19,200 bases of DNA from Magnaporthiopsis rhizophila. Lineage: Eukaryota > Ascomycota > Sordariomycetes > Magnaporthales > Magnaporthaceae. A program made the position numbers and the translations under genes. The notes beneath the pieces are model-generated. The model was not told the DNA's origin, ran no database searches, and was given only the letters and a program-made list of their open reading frames with translations. The stretch spans positions 1-19,200 of the forward strand of contig PYSS01000247.1 of assembly GCA_003049465.1 (NCBI GenBank). The letters are read 5' to 3'. Below, piece by piece: positions 15,101 through 19,200 of the stretch. Numbering within the stretch: position 1 is the first letter of the stretch; each line of letters opens with the position of its first letter.

Positions 15101-17187
15101 AACAAGTAAATGAACCCTCTCCATCTGTTATACCAGATAATCAACCATCATCTAAAGTAGGGATTGAACAAATATCTAAAGGAATTATAGTATTAAAATT
15201 TTTTTTTATTAACCTTTCATTAAAAGTAGATAAAAAAAATTAAAAATCTTGCTTTCCTTGTAGGAAATACCATATTTCCATTAAATAATAAAACTAAACA
15301 AATTAAATAAAGCGCTTAGGAAAATAATTAGCTATAAGAATTAAGGGATATACTATTAAATATTCATCATCTAAGGTCTTAATCTATTTTACATCTGCCT
15401 TAAATAATTTTTATAGCTCTGACTAACCTTACTTTTTTTTCCTATTATAGGTTTTAAAGTTTATTTTTTTTTTTACGTGCTCCGCTATTAACAAGCAATA
15501 TTTAAAAAATGTGGGTAGCACTTCGTAGCGCACTGCCTTCTAGGAGGGGGAAGAATATTAGGGCGTACGAAGTTCCTCTCCGTAGGACAACTTATGCAGA
15601 GAAGCCAAGGAGAAAAATACTACCATTCACCGAAATGAGGTGCGTAGCTCGCGAACTTCATACGCCACCGCCTTAAGTAATTCAGTTGAATCTAGTTACA
15701 TTATGGGCGAAGCGTTCTTAAACCATTATTAACAAATATCTTTCTTTAAAAGGTTTATTATATTTCAAACAATTTCTAAGTGTAGTATGGCTAGTCCCAA
15801 GTGCAACCGCTGCTTTACGTACAGATTCGTAAATTACTGTTTCATTGGTATTAAGATCTGTTACTGATAAACTTATACCAGGAACAGGTTGTTTAACCCT
15901 TGTAGATTGATAAGCTTTAATCTTATCTATAGTATCTTTGGGTCTTTTAACCCCTAATTTAGCCTCAGACATTTTAGTTAAAGTTTCTAATGACAACTTT
16001 TTACCTTGACGGGCAAGACTTAATCTTGCTCGAGTTATATCTGAGAAAATCCGATTTTGGGCTAATTTGGACATTAAAGCTTTAGTTTCCTCTGAGTGAG
16101 TGAAACCTAACTTACTTTTAGCCATCTGAATTTTAACTTCTAAGGGTAGTTTACGCCCTAAAGGTGAACCAGCAACGAGTAATATATTATAAACGGGTTT
16201 TAATAAATCCATATAATACTGTTCTCTTTGTAAAGTTTCATCTTTACCACAATATTCAAGGATTTCTAAAGTAAAATTTTCATGGCCATACTTTAATATA
16301 GCTCGGGATATTAAACTGGTTTTCTGGTTATTTACTAAACTTTTCCCATAATATTGTTGAAGTCTAGGACCCAGATTTTTACTACTACCAATATAAGCAT
16401 TTCCATTAACTTTATTAGTCCAACGATAAACCCCTGACTTCAATTTATTGTCCTGAATAATAGATTGCTTTTGCTCCTTAGGGTTTGTAAAAATAATCAA
16501 TGCGCTTGCTGCTGTATAATAAGAGTCAGTAGTATAAAAACAAAGATCACCAGTAGTAATTATAAAAACCAGAAGGAAAAAAAGAAAGGATAATAAACAA
16601 ATTAAATAAATATTATTGAAATCTTGTATAACAAATCTGTGTGTATTTTGTTTAATAGATTGCTTAATCACTCTACCAAAACCTAAATTATCTTTAATAT
16701 AATTTAATACTTTTAAATCTGAACTAGATTGAGTGACAACAAAAGACAAGTCTCCTCTCTTAGCTATAATAAAAGAACCTTCCCCTTCCGAAAAACCTAT
16801 TAGTCATTCTAAAAATCTACTATCAGGTAGCTTTAAGTCAGGGTAATATTCTTTAAATTTAGAGTAAAAAGAAGAAAACTCAAAAGATGACGACCGCGTA
16901 GCGATAGCGAAGCTTATCGTCCCCGTTTGAATTGCCTTATTTAATTCTGAATATAAGCAAGTTAACAGAAGCATTGAAAAAAAAAATAAATAAATATAAA
17001 TATAACCTTTTTTTAATAAGAAAAGATGTTGGAATAATATAGGATCACCACCACCAGCTGTTTCAAAGAATGAAGTATTAAAATTTCTATCAGTTAATAC
17101 CATAGTTATACCACCAGCTAACACAGGTAATGATAGTAATAATAATACAGCTGTAATAACTACAGCTCATCCAAACAAGGATAATTT
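131..17187 (-). CDS. cox1: cox1, cytochrome c oxidase subunit 1, internal part of a multi-intron gene
   Basis: COX1 is the catalytic core of respiratory complex IV in the mitochondrial inner membrane. It binds haem a and the haem a3/CuB centre that reduces oxygen. Ten exons joined in order give 247 continuous codons, from KLSLFGWA through LPVLAGGITM, FFGHPEVY, SHHMYTVGLDVDTRAYF, FALGFVFMFTTGG, AFHD and HFHYVLSMG to NLTFFP. Visible ligands are the CuB histidine and cross-linked tyrosine of HPEVY, the CuB pair HH, the Mg-site HD, and the haem histidines of HFH. Several tryptophans are TGA. The N-terminal part (roughly 220 residues, from family knowledge) and the C-terminal end from QHFLG onward lie outside the window. 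Exons make up about 4% of the span. Exon boundaries were set by protein continuity plus the U/G splice rule. Confidence 0.97.
302..313. repeat. C12 homopolymer
   Basis: Twelve consecutive C on the plus strand in intron J. An identical-length tract occurs at 11819-11830. Confidence 0.95.
422..1256 (-). CDS. intron J GIY-YIG homing endonuclease
   Basis: The ORF is in frame with the upstream exon (LFIGV-KKKGSVSEISKRLY), about 277 residues to TAG. GIY-YIG motifs: SGVYILINNKTKDFYIGSSL, then NLTKRMVSYYY (catalytic Arg), and SLEQKWLDKYKPNYNVLNVA with the catalytic Glu. A NUMOD3-like segment (HSIDTIIKLKQKLKRENHPK … ETKRAISEGI) and a NUMOD1-like C-terminal region (IFPSINAAKQHFKVRWTFIK) bind DNA in this family. 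Near the end a GC element is read in frame as RFPPGGGVRE. Trp is TGA. Confidence 0.93.
462..481. repeat. GC cluster CTAACCCCC…CCGGGGGG
   Basis: A palindromic GC element inside the GIY-YIG ORF, read in frame. A close relative, CTAACCCCCTCCGGGG, is at 12668-12683. Confidence 0.85.
1257..1393 (-). CDS. cox1: cox1 exon (HFHYVLSMG to ILFIG)
   Basis: The exon has 137 nt encoding HFHYVLSMGAVFAMF, SGWYFWIPKMLGLNYN and ILLSKVQFWILFIG, plus GT of Val. The first three codons hold the two haem-ligand histidines, so intron I ends exactly at the haem-binding site. The Trp codons are TGA. Confidence 0.96.
1489..2292 (-). pseudogene. intron I second ORF: unknown membrane protein, two frameshifts
   Basis: I do not recognise it. 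ATG at 2292 begins MPAGVIYNISILHFFLVIF. Three hydrophobic helices follow (about residues 7-30, 36-58, 70-97), then a soluble tail (WFIPALSSRKHINRNHPGWR, VDLGEGFRLQANKVHMVMDK). At an 11-nt A run (plus 1704-1714) the frame shifts into KDESERLDREAWKKVYREAI and NDSMEIDTPSDAVYF. At a four-A run (1575-1578) it returns to the first frame as CGKEESEAYFTKCNEKLADH, YKWLSWII and TAA. The two shifts cancel, so one base less and one base more would give about 267 residues. It may be a working gene with sequencing errors or a recent pseudogene. It is not an endonuclease. Confidence 0.7.
2361..3473 (-). CDS. intron I LAGLIDADG homing endonuclease
   Basis: The ORF is in frame with the microexon (TYYVVA-QLGLNNLSSFNYFASDY) and has 370 residues plus TAG. 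An N-terminal hydrophobic and linker region of about 110 residues includes the Q and R segments of the ribozyme and a GCGCAAGC element read in frame (GSAQARGK). The motifs are WFAGVIDGDGNFYIRID and SYFAGLIDTDGSIVFNY. The C-terminal half is long and basic. Trp is TGA in motif 1. The stop lies just upstream of the S segment, as is usual for such introns. Confidence 0.93.
3474..3491 (-). CDS. cox1: cox1 microexon, 18 nt (TYYVVA)
   Basis: ACTTACTATGTAGTAGCT encodes TYYVVA. It is the only copy that supplies the Ala before HFHYVL and leaves the next exon in frame. It is preceded by ..TTTTATG (G at 3492) and ends in T before intron CAATTGGG. It continues in frame into the intron I endonuclease. A near copy encoding TYYVV lies at 4591-4605. 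Confidence 0.88.
4253..4291. repeat. 13-bp GC-rich tandem repeat x3
   Basis: Three perfect copies of TCGCTTGCGCAGG. Removing 37 nt (4253-4289) reconnects the two frames of the surrounding ORF as SFGFP-GLPIEV, so this is an insertion followed by tandem expansion. Confidence 0.92.
4591..4605 (-). repeat. second copy of the cox1 TYYVV exon sequence
   Basis: ACTTATTACGTAGTT encodes TYYVV and differs from the functional copy (3477-3491) only at three synonymous third positions. It is preceded by ATG in both cases. It sits exactly where intron H would be expected to end. Synonymous divergence suggests it came in as exon sequence from another cox1 copy. Confidence 0.8.
5014..5871 (-). CDS. intron H LAGLIDADG homing endonuclease
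   Basis: The ORF is in frame with the upstream exon (AFHD-TVFIGLLGILIPALIF) and has 285 codons plus TAG. After a hydrophobic leader (about residues 1-25) the motifs are MFWVGLMDGDGSIQVN and GWLSGFIEAEGCFSIRK. The second half ends short, at YPLLGEKLESLNKFSKKLF. Trp in motif 1 and in other positions is TGA. It is a two-motif monomeric LAGLIDADG enzyme of ordinary size, presumed to target the intronless HD|TYY site. Confidence 0.93.
5872..6007 (-). CDS. cox1: cox1 exon (ATCYGGSLKLTPS to AFHD)
   Basis: The exon has 136 nt encoding ATCYGGSLKLTPSMLFALG, FVFMFTTGGLSGVVLANAS and LDIAFHD. It ends after the His-Asp pair known as the Mg/Mn-site ligands in COX1. The next exon must start with Thr (ACN). 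Two ACT-starting candidates exist downstream, at 4605 and 3491; see intron H. Confidence 0.95.
6008..7984 (-). mobile_element. cox1 intron G (probably group I)
   Basis: The intron is 1,977 nt between TGGTT and AGCCACATG, with U|…G borders. After the ORF, 6008-6462 has no gene. It includes GTGGCAAACTCGAGGGACACC (minus of about 6427-6447), which may be part of the core. I see no domain V, so group II is unlikely. Confidence 0.75.
6463..7984 (-). CDS. intron G double endonuclease ORF: degenerate LAGLIDADG_1-like half fused to LAGLIDADG_2-like domain
   Basis: One uninterrupted frame (code 4) of about 507 codons in frame with the cox1 exon (…FSWL-SSSFSKKLIM). Residues about 15-80 are hydrophobic, with two or three possible membrane segments. 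Next come a Gly-rich linker (RVGGGKGFGVGIGISNSRYY) and a single LAGLIDADG_1-like half (CFYIVVFKSNKHKLGEGVSL … SHTTFEGLKEIKKIKLLM). In that half the motif has decayed to ELFNNND, with no acidic GDG/AEG end. From about residue 265 a LAGLIDADG_2-like domain follows: DKMPVFIGIILSDATLQ, KKIFYALSFTTRSLPCITEL, AIAHWIQGDGTYSS. The second domain keeps its motifs and is the likely enzyme. It resembles the neighbouring intron F protein. Confidence 0.9.
7985..8029 (-). CDS. cox1: cox1 exon (LIIAVPTGIKIFSW)
   Basis: The exon has 45 nt: the last base of Thr, then LIIAVPTGIKIFSW, then TT of a Leu codon. It contains the TGIK segment with the K-channel lysine. The 5' junction is the AC|A end of the group II intron. 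The 3' junction TGGTT|GTCG fits group I. Confidence 0.96.
8063..8096 (-). repeat. GC-rich hairpin in the domain VI region
   Basis: GGGGAGGG (8063-8070) pairs with CCCTCCCC (8089-8096) around an 18-nt loop that includes the CGCTTGCG element. It lies between domain V and the 3' splice site, so it probably elongates the domain VI stem. Confidence 0.8.
8132..8165 (-). ncRNA. group II intron domain V
   Basis: The 34-nt hairpin GAGCCGTATGATGG-GAAA-CTATCACGTACGGTTC has the GAAA tetraloop, the bulge, and paired ends typical of domain V, the catalytic heart of group II ribozymes. Domain VI follows towards 8030. Confidence 0.96.
8353..8376 (-). ncRNA. group II EBS1 hairpin
   Basis: A 7-bp stem (ATTATAG/CTATAAT) closes a 10-nt loop AAGTTGCAGA. 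GTTGCAG in the loop (8361-8367) pairs perfectly with CTGCAAC at 9418-9424, the last seven exon bases. This is the expected EBS1-IBS1 contact that defines the 5' splice site. Confidence 0.88.
8547..9417 (-). CDS. intron F LAGLIDADG endonuclease inside a group II intron
   Basis: The frame is continuous from the upstream exon through the group II 5' end (…FTAAT-CAISFNKTLSVNTPL), with about 289 intron-encoded residues. It belongs to the LAGLIDADG_2 type: motif 1 around TTRVRSIIVGILLSEAWM, motif 2 LDYIALAHWIQGDGSS, with the family's internal RLRGKTFYSWSFQTRQLPCF. TGA codes for Trp at least six times and no other stop interrupts it. The ORF lies before EBS1, so it is inserted in domain I rather than domain IV, where group II proteins usually sit. 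It is related to the C-terminal half of the intron G protein. Activity is inferred. Confidence 0.93.
9418..9476 (-). CDS. cox1: cox1 exon (HHMYTVGLDVDTRAYFTAA)
   Basis: The exon has 59 nt, starts with the two CuB-ligand histidine codons CATCAC, and ends GCTGCAAC, where the group II intron begins with GTGCG. The last Thr codon is completed by the A that starts the next exon. Confidence 0.96.
9477..10634 (-). mobile_element. cox1 intron E (group I)
   Basis: The intron is 1,158 nt between AGT (Ser) and CATCAC (His-His). On the minus strand R is TTCAGAGACTATACGC (about 10448-10464) and S is GAAGATATAGTCC (9554-9566). Last base G (9477). Confidence 0.92.
9576..10634 (-). CDS. intron E LAGLIDADG homing endonuclease
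   Basis: The ORF is fused in frame to the upstream exon (IVWS-RVASHHSDMGIYIIYF) and has about 352 residues. A hydrophobic leader and the region encoding the R segment come first. The two motifs follow: TWFIGFTEGDGAIQTYG (about residue 95) and AWLSGFTDAEGCFNVSI (about residue 215). The C-terminal helix is LHLTEDGLAQVRVLQKQIN. Trp in both motifs is TGA, so the gene looks broken if read with the standard code but is intact in code 4. It ends ten bases upstream of the S segment, the usual architecture of in-frame group I intron ORFs. Confidence 0.94.
10635..10683 (-). CDS. cox1: cox1 exon (M VYAMMSIGILGFIVWS)
   Basis: The exon has 49 nt. It completes ATG (Met) and encodes VYAMMSIGILGFIVWS, with Trp as TGA. 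It is followed directly by intron E at CGTGTGGC. The expected next residues, HHM, begin the next exon. Confidence 0.95.
10760..11509 (-). CDS. intron D hypothetical coiled-coil protein
   Basis: I do not recognise this protein. The ATG at 11509 gives 249 residues (MLADPDKILNRASAFSKEME…), with one TGA Trp (EVDDWMIRQK). The frame is open upstream to 11647, adding KKNFIYKTSSSIELNK and SCVRSTTLGNSKRNFTTSKP. That extension is rich in Arg, Ser and Thr and acid-poor, like a mitochondrial targeting peptide, but it has no ATG. The mature part is highly charged and helical, with long Glu/Lys/Gln runs (residues about 95-230 of the ATG form) suggesting coiled coil, and an acidic tail DLMDETGPDYTGGDD. A 15-residue repeat (KLSEQAGTSQAQQ / KLAEQGVASHSQQ) lies near residue 45-75. 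There are no transmembrane segments. Frame, length and codon use argue for a real gene. Confidence 0.8.
11643..11780 (-). other. short open frame upstream of the coiled-coil ORF
   Basis: Forty-five codons read DQNPYRFHNFFALEQDIYEY and end PIYKGHSLCDTIN before TAA. The composition looks protein-like, but the frame is closed by TAG directly upstream, and the stretch also forms small hairpins (TGTAGG…CCTACA; GGATATT…AATATCC). It may be the C-terminal scrap of a lost gene or structured intron RNA. Confidence 0.3.
11819..11830. repeat. C12 homopolymer
   Basis: Twelve consecutive C on the plus strand in the intron D spacer, striking in AT-rich DNA and prone to length error. Confidence 0.95.
12112..12178. 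repeat. 19-bp perfect inverted repeat with T-rich loop
   Basis: GTGCAGCTACGAAGTAAGC (12112-12130) is exactly complementary to 12160-12178, leaving a 29-nt loop with a T run. It contains the ACTTCGTA element. It would form a strong hairpin in DNA or in the intron transcript. Confidence 0.93.
12483..12510. repeat. tandem 7-mer ACTTCGT x4
   Basis: Four perfect head-to-tail copies of ACTTCGT, part of the dispersed ACTTCGTA family seen also near 12170, 12630, 12740, 10730 and 15530. Confidence 0.95.
12571..12634. repeat. 17-bp inverted repeat with an inner 8-bp hairpin
   Basis: TAAGAAGACTTCGTAGC (12571-12587) is perfectly complementary to 12618-12634. An internal hairpin AGCCCAGC-AAA-GCTGGGCT occupies 12585-12603, overlapping the left arm by three bases, so the two stems partly compete. 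Confidence 0.93.
13133..13219 (-). CDS. cox1: cox1 exon (YILIVPAFGIIS to FGYIG)
   Basis: The exon has 87 nt encoding YILIVPAFGIISTTISA, NSNKSVFGYIG and the first two bases of Met. The sequence ISTTISANSNKSVFGYIG is characteristic of ascomycete COX1. Both boundaries keep the frame and follow the group I rule. Confidence 0.95.
13220..14289 (-). mobile_element. cox1 intron C (group I)
   Basis: The intron is 1,070 nt, inserted inside the Val codon of HPEV|Y. Core segments on the minus strand: Q-like TATCAGCAGGTAATA (14169-14184 region), R CTCAGAGACTTTACGCG (14130-14146), and S AAGATAAAGTCC (about 13304-13315). The last base is G (13220). Confidence 0.9.
13329..14289 (-). CDS. intron C LAGLIDADG homing endonuclease
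   Basis: The ORF is fused in frame to the upstream cox1 exon (…GHPEV-AYIGLLTSPYAETASL). About 319 codons run to TAA. Two motifs are visible: HYLAGLIDGDGHFSKAK and HWLAGFSDADASFQVKI, the second with Ala where Gly usually ends the motif. It ends with REHLTDKGLIKIKNIKALIN. One Trp near the C-terminus is TGA. The long N-terminal segment contains the intron's R sequence, so the ORF overlaps the ribozyme core, with S downstream of the stop. It probably acts as homing enzyme and possibly maturase. Confidence 0.93.
14290..14311 (-). CDS. cox1: cox1 microexon, 22 nt (W FFGHPEV)
   Basis: This short exon reads GA-TTC-TTC-GGA-CAT-CCT-GAG-GT. It completes the Trp codon begun in the upstream exon, encodes FFGHPE, and begins the Val of HPEVY. 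The CuB-ligand histidine is here, while its cross-linked tyrosine is in the next exon. The introns on both sides fit U|…G. Confidence 0.95.
14636..14770 (-). repeat. imperfect direct repeat, copy 2
   Basis: Second copy of the 15340-15474 sequence, located at the end of the LAGLIDADG C-half and just before the intron B core. It is probably a structural intron segment duplicated with the nested element. Confidence 0.85.
14751..15311 (-). pseudogene. intron B LAGLIDADG C-terminal half, separated from its N-half
   Basis: Reading begins …LYLICLVLLFNGNMVFPTRK, shifts frame by one base at eight A (plus 15232-15239), and continues LSTFNERLIKKNFNT and ICSIPTLDDGWLSGITDGEG, then FRYRFILTQKWEANK and SYLKWKLLYVRLVNKDHLNN to a TAA. 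This is the second half of the family whose first half ends NNIYLICLL at about 16590. The family consensus runs …ICLLFNGNMV…, so the two pieces were once contiguous. It could be an exon of a split endonuclease gene if the intervening segment is spliced out; otherwise it is dead. Confidence 0.87.
15295..15311. repeat. 17-bp direct repeat, copy at the downstream border of the nested segment
   Basis: Exact copy of 16594-16610, start-to-start distance 1,299 nt. Both encode YLICL in the LAGLIDADG frame. Confidence 0.9.
15312..15717 (-). other. non-coding stretch inside intron B after the GIY-YIG ORF
   Basis: No reading frame is seen here. It contains GC-rich patches with ACTTCGTA-type repeats (around 15525-15680), long A/T runs, and copy 1 of a repeat shared with 14636-14770. 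It could hold the 3' part of a nested group I intron, but I could not identify convincing R/S pairs. Confidence 0.55.
15340..15474 (-). repeat. imperfect direct repeat, copy 1
   Basis: Resembles 14636-14770 over about 130 nt, with a 24-nt identical core at 15386-15409 (matching 14678-14701). It lies after the GIY-YIG ORF. Confidence 0.85.
15718..17018 (-). CDS. intron B chimeric ORF: LAGLIDADG N-half fused to GIY-YIG endonuclease
   Basis: The ORF reads in frame from the upstream cox1 exon and has about 433 intron-encoded residues. Domains in order: a hydrophobic leader; a LAGLIDADG half (WLIGFSEGEGSFIIAKRG … NTHRFVIQDFNNIYLI, about residues 70-135); an abrupt hydrophobic linker; a GIY-YIG module (SGVYRWTNKVNGNAYIGSSK, then LGPRLQQYYG and an E-containing …QREQYYMDLLKPVYNIL); repeated NUMOD3-like segments (LGFTHSEETKALMSKLAQ, QGKKLSLETLTKMSEAK, LGVKRPKDT); and a C-terminal NUMOD1-like helix-turn-helix (YESVRKAAVALGTSHTTLRN). 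The LAGLIDADG part stops mid-domain and its C-half lies 1.3 kb downstream. The GIY-YIG part looks complete and is probably the active enzyme. Confidence 0.9.
16594..16610. repeat. 17-bp direct repeat, copy at the upstream border of the nested segment
   Basis: TAAACAAATTAAATAAA is identical to 15295-15311. The two copies flank the GIY-YIG-bearing segment that splits the LAGLIDADG gene of intron B. Confidence 0.9.
17019..17187 (-). CDS. cox1: cox1 exon (KLSLFGWA to QHLF)
   Basis: The exon has 169 nt and encodes 56 codons, including LPVLAGGITMVLTDRNFNTS and AGGGDPILFQHLF, plus the first T of the following Trp codon. The 3' boundary is firm: TTTTCT is followed by intron TATTAAAA, and the Trp codon (T+GA) is completed in the next exon. 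The 5' boundary at AAATTATCC is inferred from COX1 homology (…HKL.LFGWA) and from a G at 17188 as last intron base. It could be off by a few bases because the preceding exon is not in the window. Confidence 0.92.
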
Positions 17188-17360
17188 CGACCACAATAAC
17201 CATACTATTTAAACAATAGTAAAATTATGTGAAAACTTTAATCTAAAACCATTTTCGACTCCTATAACACGCAAACACTTCTCCATTTTTGTATTTATAA
17301 AATTACTAATAAATTCAAATGGCAGTCTATGGTATAAATTTTTATACTACATCTACAAAT

Positions 17361-18165
17361 TTATCTATTAAAATTCATTCTCGATTTAATCAAGATAATT
17401 TTATCTAACCCTTCCTTAGTTAAATGACCCTTAGATTTCATTAAAGAAGATGCCTCCTTAAAATCTTCAAAGTCTTTAGCTTTAACTCCTAATATACGAT
17501 ACTGCTCAAAAAAAGGTATAATGGTATCAATTATAAGAGCAAAATTTCTGACTGCGTAAGTAGCTACTCCAGATTTTTCTATTATATAAAAAGAACCACC
17601 ACCAAAAAATTGTACAAAACTTTCTAATAAATAAGCATCTCGTATATTTTGAACCACAAAAAAGTTTAAGCCTACACTCGTTCCTAATTTATGTGTTTTG
17701 GATTTACCTGTTTTAATAAAAAAAACAACCCTCCCCTGACACAAATCCAGCTATTCAATATTTAACGTCTAAGTTATTATGTTCCAAATTAGCTTTTATA
17801 ACTTCAGGTCTTAATGCTGGTATTATATTAGGGAAAGCAGTTTGCAATCTCTCAGGTAAACCTTTATTAATAGAAGCTCTTATGCTAATAAGTTTATGTA
17901 AACCTACCTCAGTCAGGTGTTGTTTACTACTTATAATATTAAAAGCTTGTTTAAATAGTAAATAATCCGCATGCTTTTGAGTTTTAAGTGGATAATTACC
18001 AAAATGCTCAAAAATACAAGCTAAATCACTTAGTTTTACAACTTGAAACACAGCAGAATCTCCATGTATCGTTACATTACCAACACGGAAGAAACGTTGT
18101 ATTAAGTATAAAATATCTAAATCTTTAGAAAATTTATTTAGTTCTTCTTCTGTTCATACCTGAAT
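17361..18165 (-). pseudogene. intron A second LAGLIDADG ORF, truncated and frameshifted
   Basis: The frame opens inside the 3' end of the intact ORF, in another frame (…WTEEELNKFSKDLDILYLI), and reads through RFFRVGNVTIHGDS and KQHLTEVGLHKLISI to WIAGFVSGEGCFF. This matches the first neighbour from its FFGVGNTQ region onward, but the N-terminal 60-70 residues with the first LAGLIDADG motif are missing. At a run of eight A on the plus strand (17718-17725) the frame breaks just after the second motif. It resumes one base over as FIKTGKSKTHKLG and runs to SKGHLTKEGLDKI. A run of seven would restore one frame. It is probably a relic of an older endonuclease, although the T-run could be a sequencing error. 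Confidence 0.85.
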
Positions 18166-19171
18166 TTATATGACGAATCTCTTCAACACCCTCTTTCGTC
18201 AAATGTGCCTTATGTTTCATCAATAAAGCTATTTTACAAAAATCTTCATAATCCCGTTTTTTAGTACCAATTAAAGGATATTTACCGAATACTGGGATTA
18301 TTTGGTTCTCAATATCACTAAACTTAGTAACTAATAATTCAACAGCGGTTTTAATAGATTTTTGCCTTACTCTACCACAATTTAAAAACTTCACACAACT
18401 ATTCAGTAATTCAGTGTCACGAGAATTTTGAGAAATACTAAATATTAATTTTACCGCATACCCTGTAGTTGTTTCAGATTTATAAATCGACACAATAAAA
18501 CTCCCTTCAGCATCAACAAACCCAGCCAATCAATTAGGATTAATGTTTTCCTGGGTAAGCGACTGTTTGGCTTTAGGTCTTAAAGCTGGAACTATATCAG
18601 GGAAAACGGCCATTAATCTATCAGTAAATCCAGTATTCATCACAGCTTTAATACTTAAAATTTTATGTAACCCTTCAGTTGTAAGATGCTCTTTATTCTC
18701 CATTAATATACTTAATTGTTTAAACAATTCAAAATCTATTTGTTTTTGAGTTAATAAAGGATATTTATCAAAATGGGGTATAATTACATTAATTAAATCT
18801 TTAAGACCAGTTACTGAATAGGTAATAGAACCGTCTTTATTGATTTGGGTATTTCCAACACCAAAAAAGGTTTTAATAGATTCCAACAAATCCAAGTCTC
18901 GAACATTAAGATGAATACTAAAAGATAATTTAACATTTCAACCCGTTCTGACTAAATCGTTTTTATTAATATTAACTGTAAAACAAGCCTCACCGTCACA
19001 AAAACCTGTTACATAATAAGGATTGAGACTATTTGTGTTAGTAGTATAATTATTTATAGGATTAGCCGATAATAATTTAGACTTTCTCCTTACCTCTAAA
19101 GGGATATGGAGTCTACGGCAACCTAAAATATTTAATAAATTTAAACCCCAAGTATTATCCATGTTATTCAT
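18134..19171 (-). CDS. intron A LAGLIDADG homing endonuclease, intact
   Basis: The protein has 345 residues and starts at ATG 19171, with an in-frame TAA immediately upstream, so it is not fused to an exon inside this window. Two LAGLIDADG_1-type halves are visible: PYYVTGFCDGEACFTVNI near residue 50-70 and NWLAGFVDAEGSFIVSI near residue 210-230. Each motif has its acidic catalytic position. Each half ends in the usual HLTxEGLxxI helix (KEHLTTEGLHKI, KAHLTKEGVEEI). Trp is encoded by TGA in the second motif. Such proteins cut the intronless cox1 allele to spread the intron. The layout and length resemble single-chain I-OnuI-type enzymes. The family is certain; activity is inferred. Confidence 0.93.
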
Positions 19172-19200
19172 TTAGGCTATTAATTATGCTATAGACGAAT

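Larger units (their letters stand above)
14312..17018 (-). mobile_element. cox1 intron B (group I) with a nested insertion
   Basis: The intron is 2,707 nt and starts TATTAAAA after TTTTCT. The ribozyme core is near its 3' end: an R-like segment (CAGACTGGTTCACCGG, minus strand of 14471-14486) and an S-like segment (AATGTACAGTCGG, 14435-14447). The GACCGTCGG segment just 5' of R is a Q candidate. From 5' to 3' it holds an ORF joining a LAGLIDADG half to GIY-YIG, a GC-rich stretch, and then the second LAGLIDADG half. Nothing coding is seen in 14312-14750. Confidence 0.85.
17188..19200 (-). mobile_element. cox1 intron A, 3' part (extends beyond window)
   Basis: Only the 3' 2.0 kb of the intron is present. 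It ends with G at 17188 before the exon KLSLFGWA. It carries one intact LAGLIDADG ORF and a degenerate second one. The 170 nt between the ORFs and the exon are intron RNA. I could not place the core segments there with confidence, so group I membership rests on the splice rule and the ORF type. Confidence 0.7.

Noticed and set aside
131..17187. A nuclear copy of mitochondrial DNA (NUMT)
   Set aside because: The COX1 frame is perfect over ten exons, splice signals and TGA-Trp use are intact, and several endonuclease ORFs are unbroken. The decay seen is confined to accessory ORFs.

Overview
The window is an internal piece of one fungal mitochondrial gene, cox1 (cytochrome c oxidase subunit 1), read entirely on the minus strand and running off both ends. 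The DNA is AT-rich. TGA is read as tryptophan throughout, in the conserved COX1 block as well as in the intron ORFs (genetic code 4). The COX1 protein and the intron-ORF families look like those of filamentous ascomycetes (Pezizomycotina); I cannot name a species. No tRNA, rRNA or plus-strand gene was found.

Layout, in transcription order (high to low coordinates). Ten exons total 741 nt (247 codons): 17187-17019, 14311-14290, 13219-13133, 10683-10635, 9476-9418, 8029-7985, 6007-5872, 3491-3474, 1393-1257 and 149-131. Joined, they read without a frame break from KLSLFGWA to NLTFFP. Three are microexons of 22, 18 and 19 nt. Everything else is nine complete introns (B-J) and two partial ones (A, K). 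Intron F is a group II intron: GTGCG start, AC end, a 34-nt domain V, and an EBS1 loop that matches the exon end. At the other complete introns, and at the 3' end of A and the 5' end of K, the junctions obey the group I rule (exon ends in U, intron ends in G). Several of these show recognisable Q/R/S core segments.

Most introns carry a homing endonuclease ORF, usually in frame with the upstream exon: LAGLIDADG in A, C, E, F, G, H and I; GIY-YIG in J; and in B a LAGLIDADG gene split by a GIY-YIG segment. Intron G fuses a degenerate LAGLIDADG_1-like half to a LAGLIDADG_2-like domain. Intron A holds an intact endonuclease followed by a truncated, frameshifted relative.

Three introns also carry reading frames that are not endonucleases and that I do not recognise. 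Intron D has an acidic/basic coiled-coil protein with a presequence-like N-terminus. Intron I has a three-helix membrane protein with a long soluble tail and two frameshifts. The end of intron H has a decayed hydrophobic ORF that begins with a second copy of the cox1 exon encoding TYYVV. These passengers, the nested GIY-YIG insertion and the group II/LAGLIDADG combination are the parts most worth following up.

Small GC-rich elements are scattered through the introns: ACTTCGTA-type, GCGCAAGCG-type and CCCCCTCCGGGGG-type, plus two C12 tracts. One of them demonstrably interrupts an ORF. Several apparent frameshifts sit in A/T homopolymers and could be sequencing errors.
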